Shown: positions 1 to 10,943 of the stretch, one piece after another | How the letters are laid out: every line of letters begins with the position of its first letter | Numbering within the stretch: position 1 is the first letter of the stretch | NCBI RefSeq assembly: GCF_000317695.1 | Contig: NC_019771.1 | Span: 3,042,001 to 3,106,000, forward strand | Source of the DNA: Anabaena cylindrica PCC 7122 | Lineage (GTDB): Bacteria; Cyanobacteriota; Cyanobacteriia; Cyanobacteriales; Nostocaceae | Direction: 5' to 3' | Length of the DNA: 64,000 nucleotides | Notes under the pieces: model-generated | What the model was told of the DNA's origin: nothing | Databases searched by the model: none | What the model saw: the letters and a program-made list of their open reading frames with translations, nothing else | Position numbers and translations under genes: made by a program

Positions 1-2123
1 TGTGCTTCATAAATAAGTGCTAATTTACTCCACAAATCCTCTAAGCTACTTAAAATAGTAGTGAATTCGTCTTTTTTCCTTTCCTGAGAATATTGTACAA
101 GCAATGCTAAAGACTCTTTACATACCATTTCAGCTTCACTATATTTACCTAAATAGTAATAAATTACTGCTAATGTTCTAATAAACTCAGATACATAGAA
201 ACTATTTATTTGTTGTTCTTGCGGATATTTAATTATTTTTAACGCTTCTTTGCATAAATCTTCTGCTTCGCTGTATCGTCCCTGTTTACATGATGTTTCT
301 GCTAAATCGTGAATACTAATTGATAGAGATGGATGATCTAAACCATAGTATTGTTTTGTTAAAAATAAGCACTTGTGATAATATAATTCAGCCTGTTTAT
401 ATAATCCTTGAGATATATAAAATTTAGCTAATCCTCTCAAAGTCCTAAACGATAAATTATCATCAAATTTTTTACAATATTGATGATTCTCTACTTCAGC
501 TATATGAGGTATAATAGGAGAAAATTTATTAACTTGCTGAATAGTCAGTAATTTATTAAACTGTTTTGCTATATCAACAATCGTATGCACAAATCCTTGT
601 TTAAAATCATCTACTTTCTCTAAATATTCAAGTTTATCCCGCAAAAATTCCCGAATTAATGGATGTACTCTATAACTTCCTTGACCTGTACGTTCCAATA
701 AATTAAAATCTAATAAATCTCCTCTAGCTTCTTCCACAATATCTAAATCAATTTCTTCATTTTCTGAAACTGGTAAATTTTGATAAGCCTGTTTTACCAA
801 CTCCCAAGGAATATCAGCCAACGCAAATAAACTCAACATACAGCCTAATTCTTGGGCGTTTTCATCTAAACGTTCCCAACTTAACTCAATGGCATCATTT
901 AGCCCTAGTTTTGCTGTCATTGTAGCGTCGGCTTCAGTAATTGATTTGTGCCTCAGCCGCTTTTTCTCTAGTAAAGAGAACATTGTCTTTAATGACAAAT
1001 CTGGATCACGATCTAAATAACGTCCAACTAATTCTAAACCCAAAGGTAAATAACCCAACCAACTACATATTTTTTCAGCAATTTCTAATTCTTGTTCAAT
1101 GCGTTCAGCACCAACCAACGACTTTAATAAATCTAGTGCTGGCTGTGGTTGGAGTGTTTCAAGTTGCAAATCTGCAAATGAACTTCCTAACTTTTGTCGT
1201 CTGGTAAGAAGTATTGTAAATTGTGATGATTCTGGTGGTAGATAAGGTTTAATTTTTCCATAGTCGGTGACATCATCTATTACTATCAGCCATTCACCAG
1301 TTTGCCAATTTCGCCAACAGTAATTTAACTGTGTTGGTATATCCCAATCTTCTGGCGGATTCAAATTTAAAAAACTTCGGGCAAAACTAACTATTGGTCT
1401 GGCTATATCTCCCTCTCTACTATCTAACCAACAAACACCACCTGTAGAGATATTTGATTTATTCTCTCGACAATTTTGTAAATGTCTTAATGCGTATTGT
1501 TTAGCAAATTCTGTTTTACCTACTCCACCAATTCCCACAATTACAGCAATTTTGCGTCCATGTTGTTGCTGTAAAAGTTCATCCAGCTTTTTAACTTCGT
1601 CTTCACGTCCAACAAATTGTAAAACCCCGTTAGGAGGAATATTTTCATAAGCTAAAATTTCTGCACTATTAGTATTAAATCCCTGGTTTCCAGAAAACAG
1701 AAAATTTAAAGCCTCATATCGCTTTGGTAGTTCTTCCAGTTTGACAAAGTTTACAGGTTCTTCAATTTGAAACTGGGTGTCATAAATCCAAAATTCATCA
1801 AAATTGCAGAGAATAACATATCGAGGTTTTGGTTTTAATTCATTCCAATATTCAAAAACCTGTTGATGATGTTTTTCTAGCTTTTCACCACGGCTTTTCA
1901 TTTCTAATAGTAGTCGTGGTCGCCATACCAAATCTGCGAATTTTGTATGTTGTCCGTCTGGCTTAATTCGATACTCTAGTTTTGCACCTGCTTCAATACA
2001 ACCCCGGTGTCCAAATGCTTGGAAAAGTTTAACGCAAAATTCCTGTCCTTCACCTTTTTCATAGCCTTTGAGGGAACGAGCAAAATTGATGAATTCTTGG
2101 ATTTTGCCAGGTGTATCGGTCAT
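1..2123 (-). CDS. Nuclease-NB-ARC-TPR STAND protein (3' end outside window)
   Basis: The reading frame stays open from ATG at 2123 to the left edge, giving about 707 visible residues; the C-terminus is missing. Residues 1-125 look like the MmeI-type PD-(D/E)XK nuclease fold: Asp64 followed by Glu74-x-Lys76 (context FADLVW...LLLEMKSRG) and then a YVILCNFDEFWIYD strand. Residues ~175-480 are an NB-ARC ATPase: Walker A GIGGVGKT (~195), Walker B LIVIDDV, sensor-like TILLTRR, GLPL-like YLPLGLEL and an MHD-type YRVHPLIREFL. From ~580 onward there are kinesin-light-chain-type TPRs with GRYSEAEDLCKEAL and GKYSEAEMVCKESL. This is the architecture of bacterial STAND NTPases, in which a sensor (TPR) triggers oligomerisation and activates an effector (nuclease). 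An antiphage role is inferred from architecture. No strong Shine-Dalgarno is visible, so the start is likely but not certain. Confidence 0.85.
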   Translation of the reverse strand, partial: MTDTPGKIQEFINFARSLKGYEKGEGQEFCVKLFQAFGHRGCIEAGAKLEYRIKPDGQHTKFADLVWRPRLLLEMKSRGEKLEKHHQQVFEYWNELKPKPRYVILCNFDEFWIYDTQFQIEEPVNFVKLEELPKRYEALNFLFSGNQGFNTNSAEILAYENIPPNGVLQFVGREDEVKKLDELLQQQHGRKIAVIVGIGGVGKTEFAKQYALRHLQNCRENKSNISTGGVCWLDSREGDIARPIVSFARSFLNLNPPEDWDIPTQLNYCWRNWQTGEWLIVIDDVTDYGKIKPYLPPESSQFTILLTRRQKLGSSFADLQLETLQPQPALDLLKSLVGAERIEQELEIAEKICSWLGYLPLGLELVGRYLDRDPDLSLKTMFSLLEKKRLRHKSITEADATMTAKLGLNDAIELSWERLDENAQELGCMLSLFALADIPWELVKQAYQNLPVSENEEIDLDIVEEARGDLLDFNLLERTGQGSYRVHPLIREFLRDKLEYLEKVDDFKQGFVHTIVDIAKQFNKLLTIQQVNKFSPIIPHIAEVENHQYCKKFDDNLSFRTLRGLAKFYISQGLYKQAELYYHKCLFLTKQYYGLDHPSLSISIHDLAETSCKQGRYSEAEDLCKEALKIIKYPQEQQINSFYVSEFIRTLAVIYYYLGKYSEAEMVCKESLALLVQYSQERKKDEFTTILSSLEDLWSKLALIYEA

Positions 2124-3999
<1,876 letters not shown>

Positions 4000-4098
4000 G
4001 TGACAGGTGACAGGTGACAGGTGACAGAAAGAGGCAGAAGGTAGAAGGAAGATAAATAGTCTTCCCCCTGTTCCCTGTTCCCTGTTCCCTGTTCCCTG
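4000..4098. repeat. Two tandem heptanucleotide repeat tracts between eno and argC
   Basis: Directly after the eno stop codon there are four copies of GTGACAG (4000-4027), and then about four and a half copies of TTCCCTG (4066-4098) reaching the argC stop codon. Such short tandemly repeated repetitive (STRR) heptamers are typical of heterocystous cyanobacteria. Both genes converge here and no conventional terminator is visible. Confidence 0.9.
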
Positions 4099-5157
4099 TT
4101 AAGGATAAAATCCGACTTTTGGCAACCCCAAGGTTTCATCCCAGCCTAGCATCAGGTTCATACATTGAATTGCTTGTCCTGCTTGACCTTTAATCAGGTT
4201 GTCGATGGCTGACATGACGATAACGCGACCTGTGCGGGGGTCAACTTCTATGCCTATATAGCAAACGTTACTACCGCACGCCCATTTTGTTTGGGGGTAA
4301 GTGCCGCTATTACAAATTTTCACCCAAGGGGAATTACGGTAAAAGGCTGTGTAAATTGTAATCAAGTCATCACGGACTAATCCAGGATCGCGCAGTGAGG
4401 CATATACAGTTGCCAAAATTCCCCGCACCATAGGAATTAAATGGGGTGTAAATTGGACTGTTACTTCGTGTCCGGCTAAATCGCTGCAAATTTGCTCAAT
4501 TTCTGGTGTGTGGCGATGTCTGCCGACGTTATAAGCGCCGAGAGAGTTATCTGCTTCGGCTAATAAGAGGTTAACTTTAGCTTGTCGTCCACCGCCAGAT
4601 GTGCCTGATTTAGCGTCAATAATCGCTGTTTCCGGGACTATTAAGCCTTGTTTGAGCAGTGGTGAAAGTGCCAGTAAGCTGGCTGTGGGATAGCAACCGG
4701 GACAACCTATAAGTTGAGCTTCGGCGATGCGATCGCGGTACAATTCTGGTAAACCATAAACTGCTGTAGCGGCAACAGTGCGATCGCTCCTTTGAGTTCC
4801 ATACCAATTTGTATAAGTTGTCAAGTCACTGAATCTATAATCTGCACTTAGATCCAGTACTTTGCATCCTTTTTCTATCAGTTGAGGAGCAATTTCGCAA
4901 GCTAGTCCGTTGGGTAAGGAAAGAAACACGACTTCACAACGACTAGCAATTATTTCTGGGTCTACTGCTTCAATTTTTAAGTCAACTATATTACCGAAAT
5001 GGGGGTAAAGGTCAGCAAATGATTTGCCGGCGCTGCTTTCACCACCTAAATAAACCAGTTCAACTTCTGGATGATCCATCAGGAGTCGGACTAGTTGGAC
5101 TCCGCCATAACCTGACGCGCCAACAATCCCAACTGGTACGCGTCTTAAATTACCCAT
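4099..5157 (-). CDS. argC: N-acetyl-gamma-glutamyl-phosphate reductase
   Basis: 352 residues. It catalyses the NADPH-dependent reduction of N-acetylglutamyl phosphate to the semialdehyde, the third step of arginine biosynthesis. An N-terminal Rossmann motif [18 protein letters not shown] binds NADP. The catalytic cysteine lies in the hallmark [10 protein letters not shown] at about residue 150. [19 protein letters not shown] and HLIPMVRGI are family signatures. The ATG at 5157 gives the expected N-terminus. The TAA stop overlaps the end of the TTCCCTG repeat tract. Single gene, no arg neighbours here. Confidence 0.97.
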   Translation of the reverse strand: MGNLRRVPVGIVGASGYGGVQLVRLLMDHPEVELVYLGGESSAGKSFADLYPHFGNIVDLKIEAVDPEIIASRCEVVFLSLPNGLACEIAPQLIEKGCKVLDLSADYRFSDLTTYTNWYGTQRSDRTVAATAVYGLPELYRDRIAEAQLIGCPGCYPTASLLALSPLLKQGLIVPETAIIDAKSGTSGGGRQAKVNLLLAEADNSLGAYNVGRHRHTPEIEQICSDLAGHEVTVQFTPHLIPMVRGILATVYASLRDPGLVRDDLITIYTAFYRNSPWVKICNSGTYPQTKWACGSNVCYIGIEVDPRTGRVIVMSAIDNLIKGQAGQAIQCMNLMLGWDETLGLPKVGFYP

Positions 5158-5414
5158 GATCTGAAATCCTTATCCGATGAATGTTAAATCGTTCTTAGCT
5201 ATCCACAATATCAGGAGTTTAGGAGTATGGCTTACGCCACCCTATCACCATCAAAATAAATATTCTCCCATTTTCCCAATCCCCATTTTCAGCATTAAAA
5301 ATCTTCGTCATTTTTATTGAATAGTTGCTCGTCTAGTTCCGTGTCCAATAAAGAGGCTACAATTTATAATAAGAAATTGTAAAAAAAATTTACGTTGGTA
5401 GCTGGAAATTTTCT

Positions 5415-7088
5415 GTGTCACAGCCTAAGACTAGCCAAGCTTTTGAATTTGATTCGATAGATGCCGCTTTGGCCGACCTCAAAGCAGGTCGTGTCATTGT
5501 GGTAGTAGATGACGAAAATAGAGAAAATGAAGGCGATTTAATTTGTGCCGCCCAATTTGCCACACCTGACATGATCAATTTTATGGCAGTGGAAGCTAGA
5601 GGGCTAATTTGTCTAGCCATGACAGGCGATCGCTTGGATGAACTAGACTTACCATTAATGGTAAGTACTCTGACAGATACTAACCAAACTGCCTTCACGG
5701 TCAGCATTGACGCTGGCCCCCATTTAGGTGTCTCCACCGGCATTTCAGCGGAAGACCGCGCCCGTACTATTCAAGTGACTCTTAACCCAGCCACAAAACC
5801 GGAAGAGTTACGCCGTCCTGGTCATATTTTCCCACTGCGAGCTAGGGCAGGAGGTGTCCTGAAACGGGCAGGACATACGGAAGCAGCAGTGGATTTAGCT
5901 CGATTAGCTGGATTGTATCCCGCCGGGGTCATTTGTGAAATTCAAAACCCTGATGGTTCAATGGCGCGGTTAACGCAGTTAGTACAATATGCCCAAAATC
6001 ATAAGCTAAAAATTATTAGCATTGCCGATTTAATCAGTTATCGTCTCCAAAACGATCGCTTGGTATATCGAGAAATTGTTACCAAGCTACCGAGTCAATT
6101 TGGTCAATTTGATATTTACGGCTATCGTCACACCCTAGATAATACGGAACACGTCGCAATTGTCAAAGGAGATCCTGCAACTTTCCACGATGATGCCGTC
6201 ATGGTGCGAATGCACTCAGAATGTCTAACAGGTGATGCTTTGGGTTCTCTGCGTTGCGATTGTCGAATGCAATTGCAAGCAGCATTGAAAATGATTGAAT
6301 CTGCCGGTCAAGGTGTTGTTGTCTACCTGCGACAAGAAGGGCGGGGTATTGGTTTAGTTAATAAACTCAAAGCCTACTCTTTACAAGATATGGGACTGGA
6401 TACAGTCGAAGCAAATGAGCGTTTGGGCTTTCCAGCTGACTTGCGGGACTACGGTATGGGAGCGCAAATGCTGATGGATTTAGGCATTAAAAAAATTCGC
6501 CTAATCACAAATAACCCCCGTAAAATTGCTGGTGTCAAGGGTTATGGTTTGGAAGTGGTGGATCGTTTACCTTTGTTAATTGAGGCTAATGATTACAATT
6601 CCTATTACCTAGCGACGAAAGCAAAAAAATTGGGGCATATGTTGTTACAAAGTTATCTGGTGACAGTAGCTTTGCATTGGGAAGATGACCCGCAATTAGT
6701 GATCAAACGCTATGAAAGGTTAGAAAAACTGCGCCATTTAGCGAAAACGAATGATTTATTATTACAGGAAGAAGCTCGTCCATTAGCGATCGCACTATTT
6801 GATAAACCATCTTTAACTGTACACTTGGGTTTTGACCAAGCCAATGTGGCTGAATCAAATTGGTATCAGCAAAATGGTCATCCTTACCTGCAAGCAATCT
6901 GCCAAATACTCGATGAACTAGTCAACTTACCCTACATCCACAAGCTAGAATTTCTCATTTCTGCCGGTAGTGATCCCTTGAGTAATTTGCAAGTACAACT
7001 AGATCGGCAGCATTTCTCCCATGATACACCACCATCATCGTTGAGCGATCGCTTGGAAACACAGCAAATTTACAGCTTCAGTAAATAA
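5415..7088 (+). CDS. ribBA: Bifunctional 3,4-dihydroxy-2-butanone 4-phosphate synthase / GTP cyclohydrolase II
   Basis: 557 residues starting at GTG 5415 (no nearby ATG fits the conserved N-terminus). The RibB domain (about 10-210) has the acidic motif DDENRENEGDLICAA and the HIFPLRAR...HTEAAVDL segment. The RibA domain (about 215-415) has the zinc site Cys-x10-Cys-x-Cys in SECLTGDALGSLRCDCRM and the RQEGRGIGL motif. Together they make the two entry steps to riboflavin, from ribulose 5-phosphate and GTP. About 130 residues follow the RibA domain with no motif I recognise; this longer form is, as far as I recall, usual in cyanobacteria. Confidence 0.97.
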   Translation: MSQPKTSQAFEFDSIDAALADLKAGRVIVVVDDENRENEGDLICAAQFATPDMINFMAVEARGLICLAMTGDRLDELDLPLMVSTLTDTNQTAFTVSIDAGPHLGVSTGISAEDRARTIQVTLNPATKPEELRRPGHIFPLRARAGGVLKRAGHTEAAVDLARLAGLYPAGVICEIQNPDGSMARLTQLVQYAQNHKLKIISIADLISYRLQNDRLVYREIVTKLPSQFGQFDIYGYRHTLDNTEHVAIVKGDPATFHDDAVMVRMHSECLTGDALGSLRCDCRMQLQAALKMIESAGQGVVVYLRQEGRGIGLVNKLKAYSLQDMGLDTVEANERLGFPADLRDYGMGAQMLMDLGIKKIRLITNNPRKIAGVKGYGLEVVDRLPLLIEANDYNSYYLATKAKKLGHMLLQSYLVTVALHWEDDPQLVIKRYERLEKLRHLAKTNDLLLQEEARPLAIALFDKPSLTVHLGFDQANVAESNWYQQNGHPYLQAICQILDELVNLPYIHKLEFLISAGSDPLSNLQVQLDRQHFSHDTPPSSLSDRLETQQIYSFSK

Positions 7089-7122
7089 TACTTCCTTAAT
7101 TTCAACACATTTATCAAGCCTG

Positions 7123-7146
7123 TAGGGGCGGGGAAACCCCGCCCTC
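7123..7146. repeat. GC-rich hairpin repeat after ribBA
   Basis: AGGGGCGGGG, loop AAA, CCCCGCCCT makes a strong stem with one bulged G. It is followed by only a weak T stretch, so it could end ribBA transcription but looks more like the dispersed cyanobacterial GGGGCGGGG hairpin repeat. Confidence 0.55.
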
Positions 7147-7333
7147 CATTGTATTTTAGGCAAACAGAGTTATGTAATTACTACTTCTGTAAGCTTGGTA
7201 ATACCGCAAATAGAAGTTTATTGTTAAGCTAAATTACCATAAGCTAAACATTAGCAAGTCAAAAACTAGTACAGTTTTTACTATTTATAAGAATTTGCGG
7301 GTTATGTATAAATAATCAACTAAGAATAGAGTC

Positions 7334-8650
7334 ATGATTGTAGAATTCAGCGTAGAAAATTATCGTTCAATACAGGAAAAGCAAACATTGAGTATGGTAG
7401 CTTCTGAAGATGAACACCTCTTGGATAGTCACACTTTTCCTATGCCGAATAATGAGGATTTACGCTTAGTTAAGAGTGCTGTAATTTATGGTGCTAACGC
7501 TTCAGGTAAAAGTAATTTATTACTCGCCATACAAACGCTAATAAATTTGATTGTCAACTCAGCTAGTAAGATGCAAACTGGTGAACCATTACCTGTTGAA
7601 CCATTTATACTCAACAGTGAATCTGCCAAACAACTTACCACATTTGAAGTAATTTTTATTCATAAAGGTATGCGTTATGAATATGGAATTTCTTTAAATC
7701 AAGAAAGAATTTATGAAGAATGGTTAATTGCATATCCAAATGAACGACAACAAAATTGGTTTTCTCGAAAATATCTGCCAGACAATCTAGAATTACAATC
7801 AGATGAAGGTTATGAATGGTCTTTTGGTAGAGGGCTGAAGGGAGAGAAAAAAATTATTAGAAGATTTGTCCGATCTAATTCTTTATTTTTATCTCATGCT
7901 GCACAAAATAATCATCCTCAATTAAGAGAAATATTTAAATATTTTAGTGAAAAAATAAATATTCTTAAACCTAGATATACCGATATAGGTTTTTCCCTTG
8001 GCATTTTAAATAAAGATAGTTTTTTAAAGGAGAAAGTTGCTAAATTAATAACAGAGGCAGATACTGGTATTTCAGATGTCAAGATTCAGATTGATCCTAG
8101 ATTGACATCCGAAGACTTAAGTAAAATGCATCCTGCTCATCTTCAATTTATTAGCCGAAAAGCTGATCTCCAATATATGGCTGAAGAAACCATTGATACT
8201 CTTGAACAATCTGATATTGTAACAATTCACAGAATGAATGATTCTGATCAAGAAATAGAATTTGACATAGCAGACGAATCTACAGGAACACAACGCTTAT
8301 TTGAAATAGCAGTATATTGGTTATATGTATTGCAAAATGGAGAAATATTAATAATAGATGAACTAGAAACAAGTCTTCATTCAATGCTTTCTAAAGCATT
8401 AATAAAAATGTTTAATGATCCAGAAATAAATAAAAACAATGCTCAATTAATATTTACAACTCACGATACTACGCTTTTGAATGACGAAATATTTAGACCT
8501 GATCAAGTCTGGTTTATAGAAAAAGATAAAAGTATGACTAAACTATATCCATTACTAGATTTTCGACCTCGTGAAGATGAATCTTTACAAAAAGGTTATC
8601 TACTAGGTCGCTATGGTGCTATTCCTTTTATTAATGGGTTAAGTATCTAA
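7334..8650 (+). CDS. AAA15-family (OLD/RloA-like) ATPase, predicted defence component
   Basis: 438 residues. The N-terminus MIVEFSVENYRSIQEKQTL is the typical first strand of AAA15/OLD-type SMC-like ATPases. Walker A is GANASGKS at 53-60. A long, largely helical middle is followed by Walker B-like ILIIDELETSLH (~340) and the switch histidine in IFTTHDTTLL. The C-terminal GRYGAIPFINGL is common in AbiLi/RloA relatives. The next gene begins 4 bases after the stop codon and is RloB-like, so this is a two-gene operon of the RloA-RloB / AbiL type, related in logic to PARIS (AAA15 plus TOPRIM). Base composition is more AT-rich than in the flanking housekeeping genes, consistent with transfer. The antiphage role is inferred. 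Confidence 0.88.
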   Translation: MIVEFSVENYRSIQEKQTLSMVASEDEHLLDSHTFPMPNNEDLRLVKSAVIYGANASGKSNLLLAIQTLINLIVNSASKMQTGEPLPVEPFILNSESAKQLTTFEVIFIHKGMRYEYGISLNQERIYEEWLIAYPNERQQNWFSRKYLPDNLELQSDEGYEWSFGRGLKGEKKIIRRFVRSNSLFLSHAAQNNHPQLREIFKYFSEKINILKPRYTDIGFSLGILNKDSFLKEKVAKLITEADTGISDVKIQIDPRLTSEDLSKMHPAHLQFISRKADLQYMAEETIDTLEQSDIVTIHRMNDSDQEIEFDIADESTGTQRLFEIAVYWLYVLQNGEILIIDELETSLHSMLSKALIKMFNDPEINKNNAQLIFTTHDTTLLNDEIFRPDQVWFIEKDKSMTKLYPLLDFRPREDESLQKGYLLGRYGAIPFINGLSI

Positions 8651-8654
8651 ATCT

Positions 8655-9323
8655 ATGCAAAGGGGAAAGTCTACTAATAATTTAAGACGAAGTTCAAAAA
8701 ATCAAGAATCTAGAAGCTATTTTTTGATTGTAGTTGAAGGTCAAGAAACAGAATATAACTATTTTAAGTCTCTGAAAGAAGAATTAAAATTACCACCAAC
8801 AACTACAATTAAAATAGCTCCAGCTTCTGGTGGTGATCCTCTTGTGATAGTCACTGAAGCCTATAAATTATATCAAGAAAACCAGGAAAAAAGCAAAACA
8901 GGTAATACTATCAAATTTGATCAAGTTTTTTGTGTATTTGATGATGATAATAAACCAGAGAAATATAAAAAGGCTCTCAAGGCTGCAAAAGAATATAATT
9001 TTACATCTATAACATCAATACCCTGTTTTGAATTTTGGTTTTTACTACATTATTGTTACACTACCAGTCCATTTAGTAGTTACAAAGAATTATCTCCAAA
9101 GCTAGAAACTGAAATGAGAAAAGCAGCTATCCTTAAAAAAGGAGAAACTTATAATAAAAGTGATAAATTTTTATATCAAAAGCTCAAACTAAATCAAGAA
9201 AAAGCAATTGATCATGCTATTCAACTAGAACAAAAACATCCTAATGAAGATGGATGTACAAACCCATCTACAAAAGTACATATTCTAGTTGATAAACTGC
9301 AAAAACAAAAAAACTTTGAATAA
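8655..9323 (+). CDS. RloB-like TOPRIM-fold protein, partner of the AAA15 ATPase
   Basis: 222 residues beginning 4 bases after the upstream ATPase gene. The TOPRIM signature is readable: strand plus Glu28 in FLIVVEGQETEYNYF, and the DxD motif Asp96/Asp98 in VFCVFDDDNKPE, followed by the RloB-typical IPCFEFWFLLHY. TOPRIM effectors in related two-gene systems (AbiLii, PARIS AriB) act as nucleases or toxins released by the AAA15 partner. That role here is inference from family and operon position. The N-terminal ~20 residues are basic. AT-rich like its partner. Confidence 0.85.
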   Translation: MQRGKSTNNLRRSSKNQESRSYFLIVVEGQETEYNYFKSLKEELKLPPTTTIKIAPASGGDPLVIVTEAYKLYQENQEKSKTGNTIKFDQVFCVFDDDNKPEKYKKALKAAKEYNFTSITSIPCFEFWFLLHYCYTTSPFSSYKELSPKLETEMRKAAILKKGETYNKSDKFLYQKLKLNQEKAIDHAIQLEQKHPNEDGCTNPSTKVHILVDKLQKQKNFE

Positions 9324-9368
9324 GCAGTTATTTAGCAGTTATTTATTAGCAGTATTAACTGTTTATCT

Positions 9369-9442
9369 CGTTCCCATTCTCCGACTGGGAATGCTATTAA
9401 AAGGCTCTGCCTTCCTTTAGTGAAAGATAGCAGAGCTTTCTA
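9369..9442. repeat. Two adjacent hairpin repeats downstream of the AAA15-RloB operon
   Basis: First hairpin: CGTTCCCA and TGGGAATG around TTCTCCGAC (9369-9393). Second: AAGGCTCTGC pairing with GCAGAGCTTT across a ~17-base loop (about 9401-9437). Neither is followed by a long T tract. They resemble dispersed intergenic palindromes of Nostocales and may also act as 3' ends of the operon. Confidence 0.55.
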
Positions 9443-9545
9443 CAATTCATTCCTATTAGAAATCTGGTGAAAAAGATTGTAAAGACGTTCCATGGAACAT
9501 CTGTACAAGGGTTTTAATTCATGCACATTTAACTCTCAAAGATGT

Positions 9546-10562
9546 CTAATAATTAACCATACTTGCCAACTTGGAAAAAATTTGAGAACGGCGCAAAAAT
9601 ATGAATAAAGTTCCTAAAATCAATAGCCCTAAAGTGTTACCTGGTTCTGGAACTTTGTTAACAACAGGTTCTTCCGCAGGAGGATTCCAATAGTGAGGAG
9701 GTTCTGGATCTGGTAAATTAGGAAGAATTCCTGTAAATGGTACATTGTGAAATTCGCCGCTACCAGACAATGAAGAAGCAACTAAAGTACCTTCCACATT
9801 ACCATTAGAAAAATTAACGTTAGCTTTGGTAGCAAGTACACTACCTTGGAATGAGAACCCAGTTGTTGTTACTTGAGTTGCGTCCACAAAGTTGAACAAA
9901 ACATTTTCCTTATTAACACCTGTCAAATCGCCAAAACCCTTGATATCAACGCTGTTTCCTAAAATATTCAGCACTACAGTAGAATTACTACCTACGCCTT
10001 GCAAATTGAAGTAACTGCTGCTAGAAAATTTGGAACCATCAATCGTAAAAACATTCAAATCACTATTGCTTCCCTGAAGGTAAATTCCGCCCCATTTATA
10101 CTCTGTAGTATTTGTAGAAACTAATCCACCCAAGTAATTAGAAAGATTGGTTAACTCTGAGCGTGCAGCATTAAAATCAATCGGCTTACCTGAACTAACA
10201 CCACAATTAGGAGAGCAGTTAAAATATACAGGGGTGTTAACAGTACCACCAACAACAGCATTACCACCAAAAACCTGACCATTATTGTAGGTTAAATTGC
10301 CACCTACTACCAGTCGAGTATCTGTGCCATTAGAATTACTGAGACGGTCAGCAATTCCAAAATTAGTCAATGTTGCATTACCACCAACAGCTACACGACC
10401 TTCAGAATCTGAGCTTTGATTCATATCTCCAAAGACAAAAACATTATAGTTTTGCGCGATTCCTAAATTAACAGCCATAGCTGGTTTTATTAAACCTGTT
10501 ATGGCAACTGCTGCCAAGGATAGAGGAACCAATGCAAATGTCGTTTTAAATCTTTTAAACAT
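9546..10562 (-). CDS. Choice-of-anchor A family protein with PEP-CTERM sorting signal
   Basis: 338 residues. Residues 1-30 form a signal peptide (basic MFKRFK, hydrophobic stretch, cleavage near AMA-VN). The body starts with NLGIAQNYNVFVFGDMNQSSDSEGRVAVGGNATL, the hallmark of the choice-of-anchor A domain found in surface and biofilm proteins. The C-terminus carries VPEPG, a hydrophobic helix (NTLGLLILGTLFIFL) and a basic tail (RRSQIFSK), which is the PEP-CTERM signal processed by an exosortase. It should therefore be exported and anchored or released at the cell surface. Ligand unknown. Transcribed alone on the minus strand. Confidence 0.87.
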   Translation of the reverse strand: MFKRFKTTFALVPLSLAAVAITGLIKPAMAVNLGIAQNYNVFVFGDMNQSSDSEGRVAVGGNATLTNFGIADRLSNSNGTDTRLVVGGNLTYNNGQVFGGNAVVGGTVNTPVYFNCSPNCGVSSGKPIDFNAARSELTNLSNYLGGLVSTNTTEYKWGGIYLQGSNSDLNVFTIDGSKFSSSSYFNLQGVGSNSTVVLNILGNSVDIKGFGDLTGVNKENVLFNFVDATQVTTTGFSFQGSVLATKANVNFSNGNVEGTLVASSLSGSGEFHNVPFTGILPNLPDPEPPHYWNPPAEEPVVNKVPEPGNTLGLLILGTLFIFLRRSQIFSKLASMVNY

Positions 10563-10943
10563 TAAGATTATGATTTTAGATAGCTACAATACCAATTTAC
10601 TGTTTATTAAATTAACAACAGAAAAAGATACGATAATTTTTTTGTAAAATATTTATCGTTTAAGTTAATTTCATCTCTGTATTTCTACTACCTTATTTTT
10701 ACTGACTTAATTAACAAACTATTGGAGTGAAAGCTTATTTTGATGTATGAAACTCAGAAAATTTGCTGACACTTACATTGCCTGAAATGATAATTAATGT
10801 GATAATTGCTCTTCCCAATTACCTATTCCCAGCCCAAACAAATATGATGTAGCATTTCCTAGTCTAATGAAGTACAAAATTATCTGCGTTTAATTATTAC
10901 TGCTTGTACCTAACTTGAATGGTAATTGCTATAAGTGCATATA
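10563..10943. other. AT-rich intergenic region
   Basis: Separates two minus-strand genes and must hold the promoter of the choice-of-anchor A gene. Very AT-rich just upstream of that gene (10564-10680). I see no gene, clear hairpin terminator or repeat. Confidence 0.4.

Noticed and set aside
941..1207. 88-codon plus-strand frame
   Set aside because: Lies wholly antisense inside the NB-ARC gene; no ribosome site or domain.
5415..7088. RibBA C-terminal extension as a novel domain
   Set aside because: About 130 extra residues appear usual for cyanobacterial RibBA as far as I recall, so not treated as new.
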